A DNA stretch of 64,000 nucleotides from Hymenopellis radicata (taxonomy: Eukaryota; Basidiomycota; Agaricomycetes; Agaricales; Physalacriaceae): positions 1-64,000 of the forward strand of contig JADNRX010000166.1 of the NCBI GenBank assembly GCA_015501595.1, written 5' to 3'. A program made the position numbers and the translations under genes. How positions within the stretch are numbered: the stretch's first letter is position 1; the number at the start of each line of letters is the position of its first letter. Below are positions 22,777-33,265 of the stretch, in pieces. The notes below the pieces were generated by a model, which saw only the letters and a list, made by a program, of their open reading frames with translations, ran no database searches and had not been told where the DNA came from.

Positions 22777-23629
22777 TTAACCGACCGCGTTATTATCGGC
22801 CTCGCCTATGTCGATCGCGTTTAAATTCTCGTCCGCGTTTTGATAGATTTTAGGTAGAACCATATTCAAAGCATAGAAACCGGTGAAGGGCGACAACAGC
22901 GCGTATTCGGACGGGACACACATGTGATCGAACAAGTTATGTAACTGTAAGAGAAACAAAAGTATCAGAGGTAGATCATCAACGATGAAAATCTTATACA
23001 AACAACGCACTAGAATAGTTCAAAGTTCCTCGCGCGCCGGCTTGTTCCCTTCTCGGTGAATCCGGATCTTCTGGTCAGTGGGGAGTTCAGAGCGCTACGA
23101 ACGAATCAGTCGAGAACAGCCAACGCTCGTGGTGAATGGACAGCCGTCCTCATGAGCACAGCTTCCCGACTTGCTACAGCCGAGCGTATGTATATGACGC
23201 TCGTTGTCAATGTTACTTTGAAAACAATAATCGAGCAAGGTGAGGCCTAATGTCAGCTCGTTCATGGGAAGGGATCAAACAGTGCAGTGACTATCAAAGA
23301 TGGAAGAAGATGGTGAGTCATGCTAAATGTCTTCTGCAAACGGTAAGTTGTGCGACATGAACTCACATTGATACAACATAGGTTCCAGTGTTGTAGCGTC
23401 GGGAAACGTGAGAGTATGATTTTATTCCTGGACTGGGCGCATCACCAACAAGGATCCCTGAAGCCGGTCGCCCACCCACAGCTTTACTCCCGCTGACTAC
23501 ATCGCCATTCTCATCGCGATTCAGATTCCCAGGCACGAAACTTTGGGCTATAGTAAATATACCCTGCACAATCAGCGGATCCACGTCTGCGGATCCCGTC
23601 ATGTACTTCATCTGCATGAGGCTGGACAC
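22777..23629 (-). other. Possible multi-exon gene, unresolved
   Basis: Two minus-strand stretches look more protein-like than the background. 23363-23629 contains LMQMKYMTGSADVDPLIVQG, and 22777-22940 ends in ALNMVLPKIYQNADENLNAI, with a plausible intron acceptor (TTACAG) at about 22945. I could not join them in one frame and do not recognise a family. The rest of 22023-23773 shows nothing. Confidence 0.25.
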
Positions 23630-23773
23630 TATGCAGTCTCGTCAACTGCCCTATCGCTGCGAAAAGCTTGTCGAACGGAATCAAGATATTTCGCTCGGTA
23701 TATGGCGGGATCCGCGCCTCGGCGCATCGGGTAGGCTTCGAAGTACGAAAGGAAGAGCCGGGGAGGATGAAGC

Positions 23774-24837
23774 CTACGTTCCAAGTCTCGCATCACTGGA
23801 GGCGGTGTAAAAACACAACATGATACATTCTCCTATCTTCCGAGCAATGGACGGAGAAAGGAACAACTGAGTCAAGTCGGAACGACTGTTCGTCTCTTTG
23901 CCTGGCAAAGGGCAACGCGATTCCAACGTCGACAGGATGTGGGTGATACCAAAGTGCTCATAGAGATCACAACCTTTGATGCCAAAATCCGTAGACATGG
24001 CAGTAAATTGCTATGGAGGTCGTAGCATTGAAAACTGCCGACGAGATGTCAGAGTCGCATAACCGGAATCTAGGCAGATTCGGTGTTAGACGAAGGAAGG
24101 CGACGAGCTTGTCTACGCCATCGGCGGCATCTTTAAGGTGGCAAATGATCGAAAGAGCCGTAAGTTGGCCCAAGTAGACCGGCAAATGGAATGGCGGGAA
24201 TGTTATCGTTGAAGCTACTTCAGTCGGATCCTCGTCGCGTTCTGAGTCGGAACCTAAAGCACATCCAAATGCGAGTTCCAGCTCCGTGATGGAAGGCATC
24301 TCCAGACTAGATATCAGCCGTCTTCTTTTCTTTCAAGGTCTAATCCCCGCTAATCGCAGCGCCAGATGCTGAACATTCATCAATGGGGCCGTAGATGATA
24401 GAGAGTCACGAATTCCACTCAGCGCCATGCCAAGACTGAGCGCTGCAGGGAAGATCTCGTTCTTGCGGGAGAGCACGGATAGGGTGTAGAATGGCCTTGA
24501 CATGACGGACGCCGCAGGTGAGTCGAGCGGTAGACAGCCGAGCTATCTCGTTCGTGAGCTCAGCCATCCTTTGCTCGATTTGAGCAAGGTATGGCGCGGG
24601 TCCAGATCCGTCTGCTGCAGGTCGTGAGCTTCGTCATCACTGGGGGAATGTTTTGGGAGATCAGGTCTGCGACGCGACGTTGAACCATAGGCGCGCCTCC
24701 GTGGCCATGGGATAATATGGCGCAACAAGCGGGGCAGGATCCATGATTTCCGTACTCTTCAAGGTTGCTGAGTGAAAATGTCAGCGGATTCGGATTCGGA
24801 TGATGTCTATTTAGAGGAACACATACATAGAAGTCAT
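23774..24837 (-). pseudogene. F-box family relic, copy B (internally deleted)
   Basis: The start at 24837 has the same short first exon and intron as copy C, then CPACCAILSHGHGGAPMVQR. The helical linker follows in shifted frames, then a jump to MNVQHLALRLAG and the C-terminal leucine-rich part (LGQLTALSIICHLKDAADGV, ILSTLESRCPLPGKETNSRS). Relative to copy C about 0.7 kb is missing, including the HRWRDVALSFPRLW region, and several frames are broken. It lies directly downstream of copy C in the same orientation, and their upstream sequences also match (24890-25018 and 26940-27076). This suggests tandem duplication. Confidence 0.8.
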
Positions 24838-25199
24838 TTTTTAGTGAAATCGTAAAAAATTGCAAGTCAAAAGCGTGCCGGATCTAGTCGGGGTCCGGGT
24901 GCGAATGGTATTTTCAGCACGCGTGTAGTGCTAAGGAAAAGAGCGCAAGGACAATTCGAAGTAACCGAGCGGTGGTGTAATGGTTGAAGTGAAGGCGTGA
25001 TGACTCAGCTCATTCTTTATTCTCCAGCACGTGGGCGTGAGGTTATGTGCGGGCTGCTTGAATGTGATTGTTGCATTTCAAGTATACGGAGCACTAAATA
25101 TGATTGACTCTCCATTCACTGATGAAGACATCCTCGGTCATGCATTCCACCTTTTGTAATGTTATTCCCCGAACAAGTACTCGTCCAGCTGTAAACCCT

Positions 25200-26900
25200 T
25201 CACCTAATTAATATCGAGGTGGATATTTCATCCCAGCGTCCTCGAATCCCATCGTCGACACACAGCATAATAATCTTCTGAGAAATGGAAGGGGAAAGGA
25301 ACAACTGCTTCAAGCCGGATCGACTGTTCGTCTCTTTGCCTGACAAAAGGCAACGCGATTCCAACGTCGACAGAATGTGGGTGATACCAACATCTTTGTT
25401 GAGATCACAACCTTTGATGTCCAAAATCCGTAGACATGGCAGTAAATTGCTATGGCCATCTCTGAGCGTCATAGCATCAAAAACTGCCGACGAGATGTCA
25501 GAGTCGCATAACCGGAATCTATGCAGATTCGGTGTTAGTCGAAGGAAGGCGACGAGCTTGTCTACGCCATTGGCGTCTTCTTCGAGCTGGCAAATGATCG
25601 AAAGAGCCGTAAGTTGGCCCAAGTAGACCGACGAATGGAATGGCGGGAATGTTATTGTTGCGTCTAATTCGGAACCAGGACTCCATCCAAATGCAAGTTC
25701 GAGCTCCGTGATGGAAGGCATCTCCAGACTCGAGATCAGCTGTCCTATTTGCTCTGCGTCTTCTTCGAAGAGTCCAGATAGGCGGAGAGATGTTACAGAA
25801 GGGAGGTGCAGCGGGCTAAGCGAAAGGAGGAGAATGGTATCCCTTTCAAAGTCTAACCCCGCTAATCGCAGCGCCAGACACTGAACATGCATCAACCTCC
25901 TTAGAGGGCTCAAAGCAAATGGATCAGTGACTTCGGCGACCTTTACTGTGATCAACTGCTCCCAAGGAAGTTCAACAAGATCGTCCGGATAGTAGCTATT
26001 CCTGTAGTCCAGAGACCGAAGTAAGGGAGCGTTCTTGAAAACATCTGGCTGCTTTGTTCTTGAAGCCTTTCTTGATATAAATCTAAACGGAGACGAGCGA
26101 GGCTGCCAAAGTCGCAGTTGGCAAATATGACATCGAGAAACTCGAACGACGTATCAAACCTGCAGTCGACCCAACGTGACGTGCTCTGCCGTAGAAGGGG
26201 ACCGAGATGAACAATATCCGAATGCAGGAAGGGCGAAACAATGCTTATACGGACGGTCATTTTCTGGTTGGCAGAACGGTCAAGATATGCAGTCAACCGC
26301 AGTCTTGAGCGTGACATAGGGGACGGGTCAATATAGAATCGACCCAGATTGAGATCCAAAGAGGACCAAAGACGCGGAAACGAGAGTGCGACGTCTCGCC
26401 ACCGATGACAGACCTGGGATAACACCCACTCGGGCCGTAGAAGATAGAGAGAGTCACGAATTTCACTCCGCGCTTTGTCATTCCAAGACTGAGCGCTGCA
26501 GAGGAAGATCTCCCGAAGAAGTTCTTGGGGAGAGCGCGGATAGGGTGTAGAATGGCCTTGACATGACGAGGGTGACGCTGGAGGTGAGCTCGGGTGGTAG
26601 ACAGCCGAGCTAGCTCGTTCGTGAGCTCAGCCATCCTTTGCTCGATTTGAGCAAGGTATGGCGCCGTGTCCAGATCCGTATGCAGCAGGTCGTGAGCTTC
26701 GTCATCACTGGGGGGAATGTTTTGGGAAAGCAGGTCTGCGACGCGACGTTGAACCATAGGCGCGCGTCCGTGGCCATGGGATAATATGGCGCAACAAGCG
26801 GGGCAGGATCCATGATTTCCGTACTCTTCAAGGTTGCTGAGTGAAAACGTCAGCGGATTCGGATGGTGTCTACTCAGAGGAACACATACATAGAAGTCAT
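25200..26900 (-). pseudogene. F-box/LRR-like protein, copy C (near full length, frameshifted)
   Basis: The first exon is MTSI plus a 49-nt intron, followed by CPACCAILSHGHGRAPMVQR and a coiled linker (LAQIEQRMAELTNELARLST). Next come the F-box (IRALP, then QELLREIFLCSAQSWNDKA in the next frame), VCHRWRDVALSFPRLWSSLD, MSRSRLRLTAYLDRSANQK and leucine-rich repeats to the stop near 25200. The total is about 550 residues. Two single-base shifts, at 26527-26530 (C run one short on the coding strand) and near 26037-26045, break the frame, and no intron explains them. If these are sequencing errors this is a working gene; if real it is a pseudogene. F-box proteins recruit substrates to SCF ubiquitin ligases. 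This family is expanded in some Agaricomycetes. Confidence 0.75.
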
Positions 26901-27329
26901 TTTTTTAGTAAATTCAAGTCAAAAGCGTGCCAGATATAGTCGGTTCCGGGCGCGAATGGTATTCTCAGCACGTCGTGTATACTTATGTAGTGCAAGGACA
27001 ATTCGAAGTAGTAACCGTGCGGCGGTGTTACTGTAATGGTTGAAGTTCTTGAAGGCGTGATGACTCAGCTGTTCTTCCTTCGCCTTAGCGGTTGATCCGG
27101 GCCGAGGGGCGCTTCATATTTCCTAGCTCTGAGACCATTTGTTCATTGCACGCCGCCACAAACCACTCTTCTTCCCAGTAACTAATCACTAGAAAGATCC
27201 ACAGTTCTCTGAAACTTCGCCGAAAGGGGAGCGTCTGCTTCGATCACGTGATCACAATGGATGTCCCTCACTCTCCTTTGTTCCACTCTCACTTCGCTCT
27301 AGACATTGCCAAGCTCAACGCCCCGCAGA

Positions 27330-28857
27330 ATGGCTTCATCATCAGACGCACCCACGCACGTGTGCGATTCCTTGAAAGGCACAAGACTTGACACGCGAGA
27401 TGGCAGCTACTATGTCCTGGGAGAAATTCTTTATCGTCGAGGTGACCGCTACGTCGTCAAAGCACAGCGAATGTATGCGTCTGGGTGTCTCGACACGTCG
27501 CGTCTCGTGATAAAAATGAGCCTACGTACGGCATCGCCAGCACAAGAGGAGAAACTGGTTCACAAGGCGAGGAAGGTAGCGATTGACGCGGATGGTGACA
27601 CGCACTGGGTTCTGCAACACCTACCTAACATAATTTACACGGAGGTCCTACAAGTTATCCCTGGCACAACTCAAGCTCATATATCGGAAATCCTGTATGA
27701 CGTGTTCTGCCACTGCGAATCCTGCGAAGAAAGCATTATTTGCGACGAGTGGCCCGGGACATTGTGCATTGTCATCATGGAAGAGTTGTTCCCGATAAAG
27801 ACTCTGCCCAATGCTTCTAATCTTGCGCAAGTGTTCTTTGATGTCCTAAACTGTGAGTGGTCTTGTTGTCCTTGATTCATCGTACTCATACACTTCTAGG
27901 TCACAAATGGCTACTGTAGTATTACATCGTAGTTTCAGCCAGTGTGACCTGTGACCTATTGAACTTGCCGGACACATGTTCATTGCTTAGAACTCAGGCG
28001 GGAAGCATATTAGGAAGGCGCGCGAGCGCGCCGCAAAATTGATAAAATAGGTCAATGCTCTGTGACCTGGACAAACTGCGTAGTTAGCTCGCTAAGGTAG
28101 TGACTGTGACTAAAATTTGATCGTAATAGTACAGTAACGACCACCCCCGCATTTTACACCGCGACATTAGCATGGGTAACATCATGTACCGTTTCGACGA
28201 CCAGCATAATGTCTGCGGGGTCTTGAACGACATGGACCTCTCCTCTGACCTTGACGCGATCTCGAAGATCCGAAGGCAACGTTGCTCCAACGCACTGGCA
28301 CGCCACCTTTCATGGCATTTGATCTGCTGCAAAAGTACAGTCATCACCCCAAACACATATATCGCCACGACCTAGAATCCATTTTCTACGTCATGGTGAT
28401 TTTCTTCAGTCGTTACGAGTTTAAGGCCACCCAACCCACTTCCGGTCGAGAAGAGCGACTCAAAAAACGGAGTCACCCTCCTCTTAGTGAGTGGTTTGAC
28501 CCAACTCTAAGCTGGGACAGGCTAGCGAACGAAAAATGGGTCTTCATGATGCATCCAGTTTCATGCGATAGCCCACTCCACATGCGCAACATAATGTCGT
28601 CTTCGTTTGGGGGCTTTGAGGAATGGATTTCGGACCTTAAAGACGCCCTGGTCGACGGCTTTTGGGCCCGGAACCTGGTCATACGGCAAGAGCAGAAAGC
28701 ACAGAAGATAGGCAAGGTGCCCACATCGTTTAACCATGAAACTCTCGGGGGCGAAGTTCAGTATTCCACTTTCTTCGACGTGATGAAGAACTTTGAAGGC
28801 AAAGCGCTGAGAGCGCCGCCGCAATCTGATAATGTCGACGTTACTATGGAATTGTAA
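27330..28857 (+). pseudogene. FunK1 (fungal-type) protein kinase, disrupted
   Basis: The N-terminal lobe from the ATG at 27330 reads MASSSDAPTHVCDSLKGTRL through ASNLAQVFFDVLN. After a short intron it continues as CHKWL and is then interrupted by a 221-bp MITE carrying stops. Past the element the catalytic loop (HPRILHRDISMGNIM) and a metal-binding motif NDMD resume, followed by RTGTPPFMAFDLLQKYSHHP and YRHDLESIFYVMV to the stop at 28857. A second break at 28255 (one C missing) separates DLD from the DLEDPKATLLQ frame. The HRD-type loop and the RTGTPPFMA motif are typical of FunK1 kinases, a family expanded in multicellular Basidiomycota. The copy is very likely dead because of the insertion. 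Confidence 0.85.
27914..28134. mobile_element. Foldback MITE inside the kinase gene, TA target site
   Basis: A 221-bp element has terminal inverted repeats CTGTAGTATTAC and, from the other end, CTGTACTATTAC (11 of 12 identical), extending imperfectly to about 35 bp. Each side is flanked by TA (27912-27913 and 28135-28136). Internal inverted pieces (TGACCTATT) and a central palindrome (GGCGCGCGAGCGCGCC) mean the whole element can fold. TA duplication and CTGTA ends suggest a Tc1/mariner-type non-autonomous element. It carries no coding capacity. It sits between kinase residues CHKWL and HPRILHRD. Confidence 0.7.
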
Positions 28858-29255
28858 CTATGCCACGAATGTATATACGTGAAGTTGTCTATAAAACACA
28901 TGCGCCGCACCGTTTCTTCTTGCTTGCGATCCACAAGTCTACGAATGCATGCCATAAGCCTAAGGTGGACTCGCTAAGACTGGGAGTTCGAGAACCGTGA
29001 AGTAAAGGCAAATGCAAGACGCGGGCTGAGGTGATTAACGGCGGATACTATGTCGTTCTCTTTAGGTGAAAGTTGTATGATGAGCATGACAGACCAAACC
29101 AAATGATAGTTCAAGTTGCATAATGGCATTTAAACTAAAAAGAACGTACACGCATACATATGGCATTGGACTCAACTTATTTTACTATATCCTAAAAATG
29201 TTCACTATCATGGCGCTAATCGTACACTTCACCTTAAATATGTCAACCGTCGTCT
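28858..29255. other. Intergenic, nothing recognised
   Basis: Converging 3' ends of the kinase relic and the FHA gene meet here. The sequence is AT-rich near 29120-29240, as expected for 3' UTRs. No gene is seen. Confidence 0.5.
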
Positions 29256-30879
29256 TCAAGAAAACGCCAGAGCACCCCAGGCCGCGACAGCACCGACGCC
29301 CACGGTCGCGACCGTCCTAAGCACCACCCTGCCTACGGTCCTCATGTGCTTGCGCCGTGGCTGAGCGATTTCTAGCTTCTCCTTCTTCGCAGTCTTCTCT
29401 TCCTCGTCGTCAACGTCGTCACGCTTGCGTTTCAACGACGGTGAGGAAGGGGTGGGCGCCGCCAAGGCAGCTTTCGCCATCTCGATGCCGACTAACGCCG
29501 TCCGCGCTTTACTGATAATCTCACTCAGTTCTTCCTTCGATGCCTCCATCTCTTCTGTCGCCTTCTTCAACTTTTGTTCCTCCCTCTCGCGTTCTATATT
29601 CCTGAGAGCCTCGCAATCCTTGTCCTTGTCCTGCAGGGCCTCAATCTGAGCTTGCATGTCGGGAATGTCAAGCCCCGAAATTCCTTCGACCTGCTCGACC
29701 AATGTCGTGACAATACCGAGCATGCCCTCTAGTTCGTCAACTTTGTCCTCTATGTCTTCCAGTCTGTGGTCGTATTTCGTCTCCGAGTCAATACCGCATC
29801 AGGACGGGGGTGACAGGCGCGACAGGAACGCATGGGAGTAGAATGGGACTGGTTGGGCGCAGGGGAATCGACGTGTCCAATGATGCAGCGTCGGAATCCG
29901 AGAACATCTCAAGAAGAGGAGACTCATCACGCGCTGGCCAGGCGCCAATGATCGCTGGCTCAGGCTCGCTCTCCTTGGGCGCAAGAGGCGGTAGAGGAAA
30001 GCTCGTGGTGAATGCGGTGATGGCATCAAGATTGGAGAAGAGAGATTTGAATGAATTCTGCCGAGATGGGGGAATTTCCTCTATATCTGAGTCATGATCG
30101 GAAGAGAACGAGGAGGAGGACATGGACATGGACGAGTCGCCGTCGTCGTCATCATCATCTGTCACAGACAGCCCGTACCTCCCCGACGCCAACTTGATGG
30201 GAGATGGAAGGGGAGGGAGGTGCGAAGGAAGAATCTCTACCCGCACAGTCACAGGGTGCACACATTCGCCATTCCTAGCCACAGTTTTCCCGAAGGTAAC
30301 AATATCCCCGCTGTGCAAAGGATGCGCTTTGAGCTCCTGTAGCTTCAAAGAGCCGACGAACGTCCCATGGTGGGAGCCAAGGTCAGCGATGGTCACCTGT
30401 CGTATCGTTGACATTCAAAATATAGAGCAAGGCGGAAGGAGTCTCACCACCCCATTCTTCCCTAACTCGATTTCCGCATGTCGCCTGCTCACCACGGGGC
30501 ATCTGAACATGGCCTTGCCATCTTCCACATCCAAGCCCGCCTCTGAAGGTGGACGCCGGCCGACTAGGATCTTGTCGTCCTTCGCTGTCGGCCTCATCGT
30601 CTGCTCCCTCCTATCCCCAATGTCTTTCTCTGGGTCCTCGAAGTGAAGCAGGACTCCACGCCACGGTCCGGGTCTTGAACCCATGTACTGGATCTCCGAA
30701 TCGTCGCCGTCGTCAATCATCACCATGCTCTTGCTCGTACTTTGCATTATCACTGCTGTGGAAGTCAAAAGGCAAGGCGGAACCGGGTGGTAACGACTAA
30801 ACCGAGATGGGCCGGATGGCCGGCGATAGGAGGAATTTGTCATCAGTTGCATGGAGGCAGAATGCATGGAGGCAAGCAT
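29256..30879 (-). CDS. FHA-domain, coiled-coil, tail-anchored protein
   Basis: The first usable ATG is at 30879; the open frame continues further upstream only behind a TTG. The FHA domain spans about residues 80-190: ILVGRRPP, VVSRRHAEIELG, then after an intron VTIADLGSHHGTFVG, which supplies the phospho-Thr-binding Arg, Ser and His. An acidic Asp/Ser stretch follows, then a coiled coil (LEDIEDKVDELEGMLG; EALRNIEREREEQKLKKATE), a basic segment (KRKRDDVDDEE, RRKHMRT) and a C-terminal hydrophobic tail (VATVGVGAVAAWGALAFS). FHA plus coiled coil plus tail anchor is the layout of SLMAP/Pro45-type STRIPAK subunits at the nuclear envelope or ER; that assignment is an inference. Odd: at 29764-29794 either a 31-nt intron or a frameshift is needed to join the two halves. 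Confidence 0.75.
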
Positions 30880-32596
30880 GGAGGCAGAATTACTAGAAGA
30901 GTGGGATAACTTGGGCGCTGGAGAGGGAGTACTCTGTAAGCGTATACGAAAGAGCAGAGAAGACAGTGAACGTACCAATAGTCCTCGTACAACTATACAG
31001 TTCCAAGTTGATATCTCAACCAACACCAAGACGTGTCTTCGAACGGGGCTATCACTTCAAGAAACGTGTATTGCTGCACAAAGGTGGAAATGAACGCCGT
31101 ATACATCCAGGAAGGGCTGCGGTGCTTTGCACAACTAGGGCTCAGAGTTTCTTTGCCATCCGAGTCGAATATACTCTATCCATCCATCGCGTCGCGTGCA
31201 AGTCGCGATTCATACAGGTAAAAGCATGGAAAGGTAGTGCAGTATCTGTGTCGGGACGCGTTCAAGTGAGGAGAATCTGTACGACGCGCAGAGGTGATCG
31301 TGGTGAAGAACGAAAATTGTTCGGCAAATGCCGGCAAAGCCCGCTGCTCTTTCAAGCTTCTTTCATCATGGTCCGCTCAAAACGACGGACTTGTATCTAA
31401 CGCGTCCCGACGATGTCTACGTATACGGACGTTATTAGTGTTATGCCGGATTCGTAAATGTCTCCCACAGGCTCTTTCTTCACATCGACTTTGAAATCGT
31501 CTACTCCAGTTTTATGACAAGAGTCTATGCCTTCGTCACAAACCTCTAGAAGAATCCAATCCCATTCGTCTACGAGAAATTCCGCTTGTTGAGGTGGACC
31601 GCTTAAAGTTGGTGTCAATCACAGAACTTTTCAAATGGTCACTAGCACCCTCATCTTCCTTTCATCGTCTTGGAAAAAATCATGTGTTCCGGACTCCGCC
31701 AACAGCCTCGGAGTGTCCTTCGTACCATACTCCTAAAGAGGTCCTCTTACGTTCCCATTGACCGCCTTCCTACGTCGTTCTCTCTGTTATTTATCTCTTC
31801 TGCCTGCTGTTCACACTCGTCTTTGGTTCCCTATTTCACACTTTGATAGGTGCTTTCTCTTCTGTGTTCTCCGTCTCTTCATAGCTTGCACTTTGCTGCG
31901 TTCAGGCTCCGCGTCGTTTAGAGATCACCAATGTATGGAAATGTTCAACAGCTTGACCGAGCAGATTCTTCCGATCCGGGTAGAGTAATCTTCATCTCCC
32001 CGTGCTATTAACTCAAGAGGCAAGTGCTAATACCAAATCGATGCGTCATTTCGCCTCTCGTGTGGGGTCAGAGCGGAGATGAAGACTTGTGCACAGGTCG
32101 CCTTCGCCGACTTCCTCCAGGAATATCTACTGGGCACTTCGCATACAACGTAGCGGGCTTCTTGGCAATCTTCGAGACTCAAGGACGCAACAAGGCCTTC
32201 GAAGGCTTTTCCTCTTCCAGACTTCGCGCAACATACATGTTGTCGTTGCGGTTTGTTACTGTCTGATTAAGTATAACGCCGGGACTAACTTGGACTCGGA
32301 GACGGGAATATTTCTTGCTCCCTGCCATAAAGGATGGGTACATCTGCGCTCGATCCAAGGCTCGATCTGACACCAGAAGTTGCCTGCTCATACGAGGAAG
32401 AAAGCTTTGCTGGCTTGAGATACGCCGGGATTAAGTACCTACCCCGGACCAAAGCATGTGTATGCAACACTATCATGCCACTGTTTAACGACCGGAGTTT
32501 GATAACGTTCAGGTGCATTGTGGTGCGCACGTTACTTCGATCAACGATCGACGACGTAGCAACGCCTTATACCGTATAGTTTTTCGATTTCAGCAA
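30880..32596. other. Gene-poor stretch
   Basis: Upstream part of the FHA gene, then sequence with short ORFs only. Two slightly protein-like frames are 31397-31618 (minus, QQAEFLVDEWDWILLEVCDE) and 32334-32579 (plus, from an ATG, 81 aa, EVACSYEEESFAGLRYAGIK). I recognise neither, and neither has clear splice partners. Confidence 0.4.
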
Positions 32597-32694
32597 GACC
32601 CCTTAGCTCAGCGGTAGAGTGTGTGATTCCAGCTTGCCGGCTTGCTTAGCCAGCGGCATCCACAAGGCCATCCGTTCAAATCGGGTAGGGGTCA
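32597..32694 (+). tRNA. tRNA-Trp(CCA) with intron
   Basis: GACCCCT at 32597 pairs with AGGGGTC at 32687-32693, with discriminator A73 at 32694. The D arm (GCTC-AGCGGTA-GAGT) and T arm (ATCCG-TTCAAAT-CGGGT) are well formed. The anticodon loop begins TTCCA, giving anticodon CCA at 32629-32631, followed by an intron of about 26 nt. The bottom pair of the anticodon stem is A-C rather than A-T, because the 3' strand reads CCACA. The A box (TAGCTCAGCGG) and B box (CGTTCAAATCG) act as the internal Pol III promoter. A partial copy of its 3' end lies at 33149. Confidence 0.85.
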
Positions 32695-32742
32695 TTGTTT
32701 TTGCACGATAACAACACGGAAACAGTTTAACAGAAATGCGCA

Positions 32743-32750
32743 GAATAGCG
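32743..32750. repeat. 8-bp target-site duplication, left
   Basis: GAATAGCG directly precedes the MITE and is repeated at 33081-33088 directly after it. Eight-base duplications are typical of hAT transposition. Confidence 0.85.
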
Positions 32751-33080
32751 TAGGGTGGCGCAGTAAACCTCCCAGAGGTGTTACTACTGTTAGTAACGGT
32801 ATTGATACCGACCCCTGGTTTTGAAACCGTTACTAACGGTTTCGATACCGGCACGTGCTTTACCACGTGATGTGGCGCACCGCTCCGCCGCCCTCCGCCC
32901 GCTCTTATCCCGCCACTTTGAGCCTGCCTGAGTGCAAGCGCGCCATCACGTGAAGTGATCACGTGTTGATATCGAAACTGTACCGATACCTCGGCCGAGG
33001 TTTCGATACCGTATTGATACCGTTAATAACCGCAGTAAACCCGAGGTGTATCGAAACCTAGGGTTTACTGCACCACCCTA
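32751..33080. mobile_element. hAT-type MITE, 330 bp
   Basis: The termini are TAGGGTGGCGCAGTAAAC and, inverted, TAGGGTGGTGCAGTAAAC (17 of 18 identical), flanked by the 8-bp duplication GAATAGCG. The interior has no coding capacity but carries repeated subterminal motifs of the form CGGTWTYGATACCG (near 32798, 32838 and 33000-33022) and several CACGTG palindromes near the centre. Terminal sequence plus an 8-bp duplication place it in the hAT superfamily. Unit 2 of the flanking repeat shows the same locus without the element, confirming a clean insertion. Confidence 0.88.
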
Positions 33081-33148
33081 GAATAGCGCGCCGCAAGCCC
33101 ATTTTTTCACTACCCAAAATAGGCTTCCAGTACGCCAAGTAACTTCTG

Positions 33149-33265
33149 TTCAAATCAGGCAGGGGTCATTACTTTTTCAAGGTATGAAAACAACACGGAA
33201 ACACGCAGAATAGCGCCTGGACTAAGCGCCCTGCAAGCCCTTTTTTCAAAAATGCTTCCAGTACA
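33149..33265 (+). repeat. tRNA-Trp 3' flank, tandem unit 2 (empty site)
   Basis: This is a partial duplicate of unit 1: GTTCAAATCAGGCAGGGGTC resembles the tRNA T arm and acceptor end, then come ACAACACGGAAACA, GCAGAATAGCG and CGCCCTGCAAGCCC. It keeps only the 3' third of the tRNA, so it is not a tRNA gene. From here to 33839 nothing else is recognised. Confidence 0.75.

Larger units (their letters stand above)
32674..33131 (+). repeat. tRNA-Trp 3' flank, tandem unit 1 (interrupted by MITE)
   Basis: This unit runs from the tRNA T loop (TTCAAATCGGGTAGGGGTCA) through ACAACACGGAAACA, GCAGAATAGCG, the inserted hAT MITE, CGCCGCAAGCCC and GGCTTCCAGTAC. Without the MITE it is about 120 bp and matches unit 2 at 33149-33265. 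Confidence 0.8.

Noticed and set aside
30866..31029. N-terminal extension of the FHA protein upstream of 30879
   Set aside because: The open frame begins with TTG and the sequence looks intronic (a possible acceptor near 30930); an upstream exon cannot be excluded.
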